Shown piece by piece: positions 7,846 to 16,438 of a DNA stretch of 64,000 nucleotides. The translations under genes and the position numbers were made by a program. The notes beneath the pieces are model-generated. The model did not search any database. It worked only from the letters and a program-made list of their open reading frames with translations, and was not told where the DNA came from. The DNA comes from CAUZWH01 sp965224275. Its GTDB lineage: Bacteria > Pseudomonadota > Alphaproteobacteria > SHVV01. Location of the stretch: contig CBDCYR010000009.1 in assembly GCA_965224275.1 (NCBI GenBank), forward strand, positions 248,001-312,000, given 5' to 3'. How positions within the stretch are numbered: position 1 is the first letter of the stretch; the number at the start of each line of letters is the position of its first letter.

Positions 7846-10788
7846 TCATAGCACGGCCGTGCCCCCGCTTTCCATAGCGTTCGTGGCGAGAAACGAGCGC
7901 ACCTCAGCGATTGTTTCAGCCAGGCCGATGCGCTGGATAGAAACGTCCTCGGGAAACGCGTTCAACAGCCGGGTCGGCGTCATCCGGTCGAGAAGGATAA
8001 ATACGCCGTGGTCGCCGGTCCGTCGTATCAGGCGTCCGTAGGCTTGTTTGAGCCTTAGACGGGCGATCATTTCGTCATAGCGCCGGCCACCGAATGCATT
8101 GCGTCGCGCTCGATGCAGAATATCGGGCCGTGCCCACGGGACGCGCTCGAAAACGATCAAGCGCAATGCGGCGCCGGGAACATCGACCCCATCGCGAACC
8201 GCATCAGTCCCCAGCAGGCAAGTGTTGCGTTCGGCACGAAAGATATCAACCAACGTTCCGGTATCCATCGGATCGACGTGCTGCGCCAGCAATTTGAGAC
8301 CCTCCGCTTCAAGAGCCCCGGCGATGCGGCGGTGAATATCGCGTAAACGCGAGATCGCCGTAAACAACCCTAGCGCGCCGCCGCCAGCAGCAAGGAACAA
8401 CTCACGATAGGCGCTGGCGACTTGCATCGGATCGTCGCGGCGAACATCGGTGACGATAAAAACGCGAGTCTGTGCTGGATAATCGAACGGGGAGGGCTCA
8501 TCCACACGCACGGCGGGGAGCGGAAGATGTTGTGTGCCGGTGCGGATTTCGGCGCTCTGCCAGGTGTCGGAATCCTCCCCATCGGCAGCGGTGTCGTCGT
8601 CGTCTGCTTGCGTGCGGTCACGCAGCGTGGCCGAGGTAATGACGGCGCCGTGAGCCTTGCCCAATACCTCACGCGCGAACGGGATCGTCGGATCGATCCA
8701 GTGCCGGTGCATCCCGGCGTCGAACGGCCGACCTTGGCCGCGGACGATCGAGAACCAGTCGACGAAGCGCACGTCCGTTTCCTCGATCGCATCGTCCTGA
8801 CCGGCGCTTCGGAGGTCATGAAGCATGGCGGTCCATGACGCCAACGTTGCGTCAATCCGGTAGGTTAGGCTGCGTATCGCGGCCTCGATTCGTATACGCA
8901 CCGGCGTTTCGAGCTCGCCCGCCTCGCGATCAAGTTTCGTGATCAGGTTCTGCCGCAGGCCGCGCAACGGCTCAGCCAGGTGGCGCAGCGCTTGCTGCAG
9001 CGCGGTGGTTGCTTCGCGAACGGGCTCGGTCGCCGAACCAACCGCGGCTTCCTGACTATACTCGCCGGTACCGCGTTCCGCCCGCGCCGCCACCTGATCC
9101 GCCACGCGACTGAGGAACGCCTCGGCCGGACCGTCGGCACTGCCGTCGAACACGCGTTGCAGCCAACCTGGCCCCGGGAGTGCCGCGGCGCCGCGTATGG
9201 CCGCGGCGAGGTTGGTCTGGGCATCGTTATCGCCGGCGATCATTTCTGTCACGCGCCGCTCCAGGCCGCGAATTCGGCCGGCGCGACGGCCTTCGCCGCC
9301 ACGCAGCCAGCGCCGCAGCTCAGCCATTTCGATGCCACTCAAATTGGCGGAATAGGCGCTATCGGCGGCATCGAATAGATGGTGGCCTTCATCAAAGACG
9401 TAGCGCGTCGGCAGTCGTTCGTCATCGCCCGACATCACTGCCTGGGTTAAAACCAGCGCGTGATTGGCAATCACGATATCGGCGCCACGCACCGAACGAA
9501 TGCTACGTTCGGCGTAGCAGCTGGTGTAGTGGGAGCAGGCCGCGAAGACGCACTCGCCACGATGGTGGCGCAACCCAAGCGTTTGTCCGTTACCGACGAG
9601 TTGCGCGAGCCAGGCGGGGAAGTCGCCTCCGTAAAGGTCGCCATCGCGTGTCGCTGCCGCCCATCGCGCCATCAGTCCTAAGGCGATGGCGCCGCCGCCC
9701 AGCGTCGCCCGCTCACAGGCTTCCTCGAGGTTGAGCAGGCAAAGATAGTTTTCGCGGCCTTTGCGAACCACGCTCTTGCGTTGCTTTATCGCCGGCTCGG
9801 GGTAGAGACGATCAAGCTCCTGATCGATCTGGCGCTGGAGGTTTTTGGTATAGGTCGACAGCCAAACGGTGCCGCCGTTTTTCTCCGCCCACAAGCTCGA
9901 CGGCGCGATATAGCCCAAGGTTTTACCGACGCCGGTGCCTGCTTCGGCAAGCACGACGTTCGGCGCCCCAGCTAAATCGCGGGGCGCAAACGCGGCCGTG
10001 GCGGCCGCTGCATAGTTCGATTGCTCAATTCGTTCCTCGGCATCATCGCCGACCAGGTCTGCAAGGCGCAAACGGGCTTCGATATCGCTGATTAGCAGGT
10101 CGGTCGGCGGTGGCAAAGGTGCCTCTTCCTCCCATTGCGGCAGGCGATTCCAAACATCCAAGCCGATCGCTCCGGCTCTCGTCTTGGTGCTCTTGTCGGC
10201 GCTCTTGTTGGCGCTCTTGGCCCGCTCGTCCGGCGGGAGTCCGAGGGCGTTGGCAACCGGTCCGCCCCACGACCAACCGGCACCGGCCATCGTGCGGGTG
10301 ATTCGCTGCAGACCGGGATCGCCGCGAAACCGCGCGAGATTTTCCAGCAGCAATCGAGTCGCCGTGAGCAGCACGAAAGCTTCGGCGACCCGATCGGCGG
10401 GTTCATCGAGGTCGAGCGCGGCCGCGATGCCATGCGGTGTGGGCAGACAAAACGTGGCCGGTCGGACAAATGCGTAGAGCTCGAGAATGTCGAAGGCTCG
10501 AAAGGGTGGGCAATTGAGCCGGGCTGCCTGCAGCGGTGCATGGCATACGAGAGGAGGTGATTTGGCCGCGCGTCGAGCCGCGTCGCCAATCGATAGATCT
10601 TCGATCTCGCCGGTCGGCGCGATCCATACGGCGCCGTTGACGACAGCGCTAAGCGCGGGAATTGGCGGCAGCTCCGCGGTCGTGGAAGAGGGCGCAGTGT
10701 CGGCGGGCATGGCCACGAGTATAGCGATGCCGGGCTCTCCCGCGACCGTCCGCTGAAACCATAAGTTGGTTTCCTCCCCCATGTGCAT
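7846..10788 (-). CDS. DinG-family ATP-dependent DNA helicase
   Basis: A superfamily 2 helicase of the XPD/DinG type. The central part holds Walker A AEAGTGVGKT (about 280-289), four cysteines for a [4Fe-4S] cluster (LCLLNLEEAC, then CVFAACSHYTSC, about 350-430), the DEGH box (about 464) and motif VI QAYGRLIRR (about 912). The 980 residues are long. The first 240 lack helicase motifs and resemble the N-terminal extension of alphaproteobacterial DinG-like proteins. The start is uncertain: an internal ATG at 10710 would remove 26 residues of doubtful coding value. Such helicases unwind 5'-tailed DNA, R-loops and D-loops in repair. It is divergent from lysS, 70 bp away. Confidence 0.9.
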   Translation of the reverse strand: MHMGEETNLWFQRTVAGEPGIAILVAMPADTAPSSTTAELPPIPALSAVVNGAVWIAPTGEIEDLSIGDAARRAAKSPPLVCHAPLQAARLNCPPFRAFDILELYAFVRPATFCLPTPHGIAAALDLDEPADRVAEAFVLLTATRLLLENLARFRGDPGLQRITRTMAGAGWSWGGPVANALGLPPDERAKSANKSADKSTKTRAGAIGLDVWNRLPQWEEEAPLPPPTDLLISDIEARLRLADLVGDDAEERIEQSNYAAAATAAFAPRDLAGAPNVVLAEAGTGVGKTLGYIAPSSLWAEKNGGTVWLSTYTKNLQRQIDQELDRLYPEPAIKQRKSVVRKGRENYLCLLNLEEACERATLGGGAIALGLMARWAAATRDGDLYGGDFPAWLAQLVGNGQTLGLRHHRGECVFAACSHYTSCYAERSIRSVRGADIVIANHALVLTQAVMSGDDERLPTRYVFDEGHHLFDAADSAYSANLSGIEMAELRRWLRGGEGRRAGRIRGLERRVTEMIAGDNDAQTNLAAAIRGAAALPGPGWLQRVFDGSADGPAEAFLSRVADQVAARAERGTGEYSQEAAVGSATEPVREATTALQQALRHLAEPLRGLRQNLITKLDREAGELETPVRIRIEAAIRSLTYRIDATLASWTAMLHDLRSAGQDDAIEETDVRFVDWFSIVRGQGRPFDAGMHRHWIDPTIPFAREVLGKAHGAVITSATLRDRTQADDDDTAADGEDSDTWQSAEIRTGTQHLPLPAVRVDEPSPFDYPAQTRVFIVTDVRRDDPMQVASAYRELFLAAGGGALGLFTAISRLRDIHRRIAGALEAEGLKLLAQHVDPMDTGTLVDIFRAERNTCLLGTDAVRDGVDVPGAALRLIVFERVPWARPDILHRARRNAFGGRRYDEMIARLRLKQAYGRLIRRTGDHGVFILLDRMTPTRLLNAFPEDVSIQRIGLAETIAEVRSFLATNAMESGGTAVL

Positions 10789-10858
10789 TGACGCGGCCCG
10801 GCTCTGCCCATAGGTTCCGCGCCCGAAGCAGGATGGCTGATGATTTCAGGAATTCGAC

Positions 10859-12451
10859 ATGATTGATCGGGCCGTTGCACAAAATATTGGCGCGTGGCCG
10901 TTTACCGAAGCGGCGCGGCTCATGGACCGCTGCGCCCGCGTTCCCGAGAAGGGATACGTGTTGTTAGAAACCGGCTACGGACCCTCGGGACTGCCCCATA
11001 TCGGCACCTTTGGCGAGGTCGCGCGAACGACGATGGTTCGTCATGCTTTCGCACAATTGTCGGACGCGCCGACCCGGTTGTTCGCATTCTCCGACGACAT
11101 GGATGGTTTGCGCAGCGTGCCGACCAACATCCCCAACCAGGAGATGGTGGCCCAACATCTCGGCAAGCCGTTGACCGCTATTCCAGATCCCTACGACCAG
11201 GCCGAGAGCTACGGTCATGGGATGAACGCGCGGCTGCGGGCCTTTCTCGATGCGTTCGCGTTTGACTATGAGTTCGTGAGTGCCACCGAGTGCTATCGCG
11301 CCGGCCGTTTTGACTCAACGCTGTGCGACATCCTCGAGCACTATGATGAGATCATGGCGGTCGTATTGCCGACGCTCGGCCCCGAGCGCCAGGCAACCTA
11401 CAGCCCGTTTCTACCGGTGTGTCCCGATACCGGTGTGGTTTTGCAGGTTCCCGTCGTCGCCCGCGATGCCGATGCCAAGACCGTGAGCTATCTCGACGAC
11501 AGCGGCCGCACAGTCGAGGTGCCGATCACCGGCGGGCATTGCAAGCTGCAATGGAAGGTTGACTGGGCGATGCGGTGGACCGCACTCGATGTGGATTATG
11601 AAATGTCGGGTAAGGACCTGATCGATTCGGTCAAGCTCTCGAGCCGGATTTGCAAGATCATTGGCGGCACGCCACCGGAGAGCTTCATCTACGAACTGTT
11701 TCTCGATGAAAACGGCGAGAAGATCTCAAAGTCGCGCGGCAACGGTCTAACGATCGATGAGTGGTTGCGTTACGCATCGCCGGAAAGCCTGGCCTTGTTC
11801 AATTACAATTCGCCGAGCAAAGCCAAGCGGCTGTTCTTCGACGTCATCCCAAAGACGGTTGACGAATATCTCACCCACCTGACGAAGTATCGCGATCAAG
11901 ACGAGGAGAAGCGCCTGGCAAACCCGGTGTGGCATATCCACGGCGGCGACCCGACCGCTGAGGACGTTCCGCTCAGCTTTGCGGTTCTGCTTAATCTGGC
12001 GAGCGTCGTGAATGCCGACGACAAGACCGTGTTGTGGGGGTTCATAACCCGTTATGTGCCAGCCGCGAGCCCCGAAAACTATCCGCTGCTCGATCGCCTC
12101 GTCGACTATGCCGTCGTCTACTACCAGGATTTCGTCAAGCCGGCGAAGCACTACCGCGCGGCGACCGAAACCGAAACCGCGGCGATCGCTGACCTTGCGG
12201 AAACGCTTGCCGGGCTAGCGCCGGGCACCAGTGCCGAAGATATCCAATATGAGGTTTACGAGGTGGGTAAGCGGCACGGATTCGACGAACTACGCGAATG
12301 GTTCAAGGCCCTGTATGAAGTTCTTCTCGGGCAAAGCCAGGGGCCACGAATGGGTTCGTTTATCGCGCTGTACGGCGTTGCTGAGATGGTGTCGTTAATC
12401 CAGCGTGCCCTCGCCGGCGAGGATCTTGCGAACGCATCGGCCACTACATAG
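10859..12451 (+). CDS. lysS: Lysyl-tRNA synthetase, class I
   Basis: Charges tRNA-Lys with lysine. It is the class I (Rossmann-fold) enzyme found in archaea and some bacteria including several alphaproteobacteria, not the class II enzyme of E. coli. The HIGH motif appears as HIGT (47-50) in GPSGLPHIGT, and the KMSKS motif as KISKS (288-292) in DENGEKISKSRGNG. The length of 530 residues is normal for the class. The ATG at 10859 lies 70 bp from the divergent helicase gene. It converges with the GST gene, and the two stops are only 4 bp apart. Confidence 0.96.
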   Translation: MIDRAVAQNIGAWPFTEAARLMDRCARVPEKGYVLLETGYGPSGLPHIGTFGEVARTTMVRHAFAQLSDAPTRLFAFSDDMDGLRSVPTNIPNQEMVAQHLGKPLTAIPDPYDQAESYGHGMNARLRAFLDAFAFDYEFVSATECYRAGRFDSTLCDILEHYDEIMAVVLPTLGPERQATYSPFLPVCPDTGVVLQVPVVARDADAKTVSYLDDSGRTVEVPITGGHCKLQWKVDWAMRWTALDVDYEMSGKDLIDSVKLSSRICKIIGGTPPESFIYELFLDENGEKISKSRGNGLTIDEWLRYASPESLALFNYNSPSKAKRLFFDVIPKTVDEYLTHLTKYRDQDEEKRLANPVWHIHGGDPTAEDVPLSFAVLLNLASVVNADDKTVLWGFITRYVPAASPENYPLLDRLVDYAVVYYQDFVKPAKHYRAATETETAAIADLAETLAGLAPGTSAEDIQYEVYEVGKRHGFDELREWFKALYEVLLGQSQGPRMGSFIALYGVAEMVSLIQRALAGEDLANASATT

Positions 12452-12455
12452 GCCA

Positions 12456-13061
12456 CTAGCCCTTGGTTATGGGTATGTACCCCGGCAGACCGGCAATCCT
12501 GGTGAGCCAGCTCTGAATCGCGGGAAAACGATCAAGATCAAAACCGCCTTCGTCGGCGACGTGGGTGTAGGCGTAAAGCGCAATGTCGGCAATCGTGGGG
12601 TGGTTGGCGGCAAAATAGTCGTGGGCCACGAGATGTTTTTCCATTACCTCGAGTGCGGCGTAGCCACCGGCCTGGCGTTGCGGCAGAACTCGTTGCCGAT
12701 CGTCGTCGAGCCCCAGGTGCTGGATCCAATGGCGGGCAACCGCGATGTTGGGTTCGTGATTGTATTGCTCGAAGAACATCCACTGCAGCGCGCGAGCCCG
12801 ATCCAGCGCGGTCTCGGGGAAAAAGTGCGTTCCTGCGGCGAAGTAGAACAAGATGGCGCCGGATTCGCTGAGGATCTCGCCGGTTTCGAGTTCAACCGTC
12901 GGAATCCGGCCGTTGGCGTTTTTAGCCAGGAAGGCTTCAGTGCGGGTTTCGTCCTTTAGAATATCGAGCTCGACGCGCTCGAACGGTATATTCAACATCG
13001 ATAGCAGCAACCGAACCTTGTAGCCGTTGCCCGAGGGGAGGTAGTCATAGAGGCGTAGCAT
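12456..13061 (-). CDS. Glutathione S-transferase family protein
   Basis: A cytosolic GST of about 201 residues. The N-terminal thioredoxin-fold half runs from LRLYDYLPSGNGYKVRLLL and contains the glutathione-contact segment NANGRIPTVE and the LSESGAILFYFA turn. The helical half includes the N-capping HPTIADIALYAYTH near 165-180. I prefer the ATG at 13061 because AAGGG precedes it at proper spacing; an in-frame ATG at 13088 would add nine residues and leave only 21 bp to the divergent SRAP gene. Substrate is unknown. Similar alphaproteobacterial GSTs take part in detoxification or dehalogenation. Confidence 0.9.
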   Translation of the reverse strand: MLRLYDYLPSGNGYKVRLLLSMLNIPFERVELDILKDETRTEAFLAKNANGRIPTVELETGEILSESGAILFYFAAGTHFFPETALDRARALQWMFFEQYNHEPNIAVARHWIQHLGLDDDRQRVLPQRQAGGYAALEVMEKHLVAHDYFAANHPTIADIALYAYTHVADEGGFDLDRFPAIQSWLTRIAGLPGYIPITKG

Positions 13062-13109
13062 CACGTCGCCCTTTCGCCGCGAGTTCATCTAACAATTCCC
13101 ATAGTCGAT

Positions 13110-13793
13110 ATGTGTGGTCGTTTCAAACGCTCCGTTACCTGGGCCGAATATTTCGAGCACCTCGGCCTCAATGTCCCGACGCCGAACGCGCCGCCGCGCT
13201 ACAACGTGGCGCCCACAGATGAGGTTTATGTGGTTCGTAATGCGCGGGCCGAAGGCGAACGCGAACTCGTCGCGGTGCGTTGGGGTTTGGTGCCCTATTG
13301 GTCCAAGGACCGGAAGTCGGCCGCAAAAAATATCAATGCACGTGCTGAAACCGTCGCCGAGAAGCCGTCATTTCGGGAGGCTTTCGCGCGCCGCCGGTGC
13401 TTGGTGCTGGCCGATGGCTTTTACGAATGGCGCAAGGAGGGAAAGCTGCGCCAACCCTATTTGATCACGTTGAAAGACGGTGGCCCGTTCGTTTTCGCAG
13501 GCCTGTGGGAACGCTGGCATTCGGCCAGCGACGAAGACGGGGCGCTGGAGACCTGCACGATCATCACCACCGAGGCGAGCGCCGTGCTGCACGATATTCA
13601 CCCACGGATGCCGGTTATCCTCCAAGCCCCCGATCACGATACCTGGCTCGGCGGCGACGACGCGCGGGCGCGCGCGAGCTTGCTGCTGCCACTACCCGAT
13701 GAATTGGTCGCAATTACCAAAGTCAGTACCCGGGTCAATAGCGTCGCCAACGACGACGCCGCTTGCATGGAGCCAGAGCTAACGCTTCTGTGA
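13110..13793 (+). CDS. SRAP (YedK/HMCES-type) abasic-site DNA-protein crosslinking protein
   Basis: Member of the SOS response-associated peptidase family, which shields abasic sites in single-stranded DNA by forming a thiazolidine crosslink through its N-terminal cysteine. After removal of Met1 the protein begins with Cys2 (MCGRF), as required. The other active-site residues are present: N76 in KNINARAE, E106 in DGFYEW and H164 in HPRMPVIL. The 227-residue length is typical. It is divergent from the GST gene and converges with the subtilisin-like gene across the 21-bp palindrome at 13867. No LexA box was sought exhaustively in the short upstream gap. Confidence 0.95.
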   Translation: MCGRFKRSVTWAEYFEHLGLNVPTPNAPPRYNVAPTDEVYVVRNARAEGERELVAVRWGLVPYWSKDRKSAAKNINARAETVAEKPSFREAFARRRCLVLADGFYEWRKEGKLRQPYLITLKDGGPFVFAGLWERWHSASDEDGALETCTIITTEASAVLHDIHPRMPVILQAPDHDTWLGGDDARARASLLLPLPDELVAITKVSTRVNSVANDDAACMEPELTLL

Positions 13794-13866
13794 GCGTCTG
13801 AGGTTGGTCAGCGCGCGCAAAACGTGGGGTCGGCAACGGCGGATCGATCTCGCAATGCCGATGAAA

Positions 13867-13887
13867 CTAGTGGATTTCATCCACTAG
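13867..13887. repeat. 21-bp solo palindrome, copy 1
   Basis: Perfect palindromic arms CTAGTGGAT and ATCCACTAG around a TTC loop, identical to the copy at 49824-49844. It lies in the convergent gap between the SRAP gene and the subtilisin-like gene. The last CTA (13884-13886) is the TAG stop of the latter. Seventeen bases at one end match the tip of the 293-bp element at 1583-1875 with one mismatch. There is no T-run, so it is not a classical terminator. Confidence 0.85.
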
Positions 13888-15236
13888 CTGGGATCGGCGG
13901 CGGTCGGGAGCAGCGAGGGCGCCGCGATAACCCCATGGCGGGTTTGGCGCGCGACAGCTTCGGGATGTCGTGCCCGCGCCACGATGTTTGCGCGAATTCG
14001 TTCGACGCTCCAACCGGGATTGACCTCGATTAGCCGTGCCGCCATAGCCGCGATTCGCGCGGCCGCGACGCTGGCACCGCTGGCAGACCGAACATTACCG
14101 TCGAAGCCCAGGGTGGCGATCTCCTCGGCGACCACGGCGACATCAACTGTGTTCGCACCCCAGTTCGCACCCGCGAGGACCTCGCCCGCGCTTGTCGCGC
14201 CGGTGACGACGAGTGCCTTTGCGAGGTTGAGCGCGCCGGGAAACAGAGGGTCGCGGTCCAGGTCGCGTCCACCGATCCCGGCTGAGATCACGAACAACAT
14301 CGTTTCGTTGTTGGCCGCCCGGCGTTTGAACGGCTTCCAGTCGCCACGCCCCCGACCTTCGAACGAAATCAGCATAATCCGGGCGCCGGCGCGATCGGCG
14401 TCAGCGACTAAATCGACCATCCGGCGTACGTCCGGATAGGGGAATCGGTAGGGGATCAGAAAGGATCCAGGGGTTTCCAGGGTCAGCACGCCGGCTGCCT
14501 TGGTCCCTCGCCGCAGCGGATAAAAAGGCGAGCGCCGCGTATCGCTGTCGAACGGAAAATCGTCAAGGTCCCAATAATCGTAACCGAGCGGTTTGTTGGC
14601 GCCATCGCGCGCGACAACGCTGGCGATGTGTGGCAATTGGTAGTTCACCCCGGAATCAACCACCGCAACACGGATCGCGTTGTGATTGTTCTCGCCCTCA
14701 TCGGCGGGGAGAAACGCTGGATTGAGCTCAGTTACCGCACCAGTTGGGACCAGTGCGCGGTCGAGCAATTCAAGCCGATCGACCTGGCCATCGTCGCGAT
14801 AGTAGAGGCGTCGGCCCTCGACGATCTCACAATCGCCTCCCGCCAGCAGCGAGTAGATCGGGAGCACGTTCGCACCGTCCGATACCTGAAGATCAATCTG
14901 TAGGGTGGCAAGCGTGCCGCCCGGCGCCAAGCGGGTGATTTCGATGATGCCCAGCTCCCGAACCAGGAAACTGCGGCTCCAGCCCGCGATATCGCTGCCG
15001 TTGCGGATGGGTTGGTGGTGGAGGCCGGCAGTATTCTCGTTGATCTCGGCAGCCATTCGTTTGAGACCCGGGGCTTGGCTGTCGCAAGCGCTGGCGAGAG
15101 AGGATCGCAGCACCGCCTTAATCGTCGCCTCAGTCACTGCCTCGGCGGTCGCCGTTGAGACGCTTGGCGCGCTTAACGCCAGCGCGATGGTACCGAGAAT
15201 GGCACCGAGAATTACACACAACCGGGATTGGCCCAT
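13884..15236 (-). CDS. Secreted subtilisin-fold (S8-like) protein, probably inactive
   Basis: A 450-residue exported protein with a subtilase-like C-terminal half. Residues 1-31 form a signal peptide (hydrophobic core LGAILGTIALALS, Ala-rich cleavage region). The Asp motif is intact as VAVVDSGVN (D194). The His motif, normally HGTHVAG, reads RRGTKAAG, with Lys246 in place of the catalytic histidine. The oxyanion Asn motif reads SAGIGG (Ile321 instead of Asn). A serine remains in SGASVAAARIA (S389). The loss of two catalytic elements suggests a pseudoprotease. Residues 32-180 have no recognised domain. Its stop codon lies inside the solo palindrome at 13867. It is divergent from pyrD. Confidence 0.8.
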   Translation of the reverse strand: MGQSRLCVILGAILGTIALALSAPSVSTATAEAVTEATIKAVLRSSLASACDSQAPGLKRMAAEINENTAGLHHQPIRNGSDIAGWSRSFLVRELGIIEITRLAPGGTLATLQIDLQVSDGANVLPIYSLLAGGDCEIVEGRRLYYRDDGQVDRLELLDRALVPTGAVTELNPAFLPADEGENNHNAIRVAVVDSGVNYQLPHIASVVARDGANKPLGYDYWDLDDFPFDSDTRRSPFYPLRRGTKAAGVLTLETPGSFLIPYRFPYPDVRRMVDLVADADRAGARIMLISFEGRGRGDWKPFKRRAANNETMLFVISAGIGGRDLDRDPLFPGALNLAKALVVTGATSAGEVLAGANWGANTVDVAVVAEEIATLGFDGNVRSASGASVAAARIAAMAARLIEVNPGWSVERIRANIVARARHPEAVARQTRHGVIAAPSLLPTAADPS

Positions 15237-15322
15237 GCTCGGAGAATGGGATGTCGCAGGCGTTCTGTCGAGGGCGTGGCTTTTGCTTGCCGCCGACCGG
15301 TGAACCTGCCAAACCTCGCGCT

Positions 15323-16387
15323 GTGAACCTTTATGGATCCATCAAACCACTGCTTCGGATGCTCAATCCGGAGACCGCACATGGTTTGACGATGCGAGCC
15401 CTTGAGCTCGGGATTGTGCCGGCTTCCCGCGATCAGGACCCGCCGCGCCTTGCAACCAAACTCTGGGGTAAGACGTTTCGCAACCCCGTCGGTCTCGCAG
15501 CCGGGTTTGACAAAGATGCGCGGGTGATAAACGCGATGCTGTCGCTGGGGTTTGGTTTCGTCGAGGCCGGCACCGTAACGCCGCAAGCACAGGCCGGTAA
15601 CCCACGTCCGCGTGTTTTTCGCCTCTACCAAGATCGGGCCGTGATCAATCGTCTGGGCTTCAACAGCGCGGGGCTCGATCGGTTCGTGGCGCGGCTACGT
15701 GCCCGAACCGGCGCCAGCGGTGTGGTTGGCGCGAATTTGGGTGCGAACCGCGGGAGCCCCGATCCGGTGGAAGATTACGCGGTTGGATTTAGCGCCGTGC
15801 GCGGATTGGTCGACTACGTCACAGTCAATATTTCGTCGCCCAATACCCCTGGACTTCGTGATCTGCAACAGGAAAATGCACTGGCCGGCCTGCTCGATCG
15901 GCTCGTCAACATCCGGGCGCGCGGTGCCGGGGCCAGTGCGCCGATCCTGGTAAAAATCGCACCGGATCTCGACGACGATGACGTGGCGGCTATCGCCGAG
16001 GTGGTTCTCGACAAACAGATCGATGGCATCATCGTCAGCAATACGACAATTGCGCGATCCGCCGAACTGCGGGCCCGGCATCGCAACCAGACCGGCGGGT
16101 TGAGCGGCGCGCCGTTGCTTGAACCGTCCACCGCGTTGTTAGCCCAGCTCTATCGCCTGACCGGTGGGCGAATTCCTTTGATCGGCGTTGGCGGAATCGC
16201 ATCCGGTGCCGACGCCTACAGAAAAATTCGCGCCGGTGCGTCGCTGGTTCAACTTTACACAGCCTTGATCTATCAAGGGCCGGGGCTGATCTCTAAGATC
16301 AAACGCGAACTCGACGAGCTCCTGCAACGCGATGGTGCCGCAAACGTCGCCGCGATGGTTGGACGGGACATTGATGATCGATTGTGA
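15323..16387 (+). CDS. pyrD: Dihydroorotate dehydrogenase (quinone), class 2
   Basis: Oxidises dihydroorotate to orotate with a membrane quinone, the fourth step of pyrimidine synthesis. I place the start at the GTG at 15323 (354 residues), because the family begins close to YGSIKPLLRMLNPETAH. A longer frame runs back to 15155 but overlaps the divergent subtilisin-like gene. FMN-binding and catalytic features include VGLAAGFDKDARVINAML, GTVTPQAQAGNPRPR and NRLGFNSAG. NISSPNTPGLRDLQ carries the class 2 catalytic serine, and GVGGIASGADAYRKI binds the phosphate. No strong Shine-Dalgarno is visible before the GTG, so the exact start is moderately sure. Confidence 0.95.
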   Translation: MNLYGSIKPLLRMLNPETAHGLTMRALELGIVPASRDQDPPRLATKLWGKTFRNPVGLAAGFDKDARVINAMLSLGFGFVEAGTVTPQAQAGNPRPRVFRLYQDRAVINRLGFNSAGLDRFVARLRARTGASGVVGANLGANRGSPDPVEDYAVGFSAVRGLVDYVTVNISSPNTPGLRDLQQENALAGLLDRLVNIRARGAGASAPILVKIAPDLDDDDVAAIAEVVLDKQIDGIIVSNTTIARSAELRARHRNQTGGLSGAPLLEPSTALLAQLYRLTGGRIPLIGVGGIASGADAYRKIRAGASLVQLYTALIYQGPGLISKIKRELDELLQRDGAANVAAMVGRDIDDRL

Positions 16388-16438
16388 GCCGGCGCTTCCG
16401 GCAACACGCGAGCATGAGGCGGACGGGAAACCCAGGAG

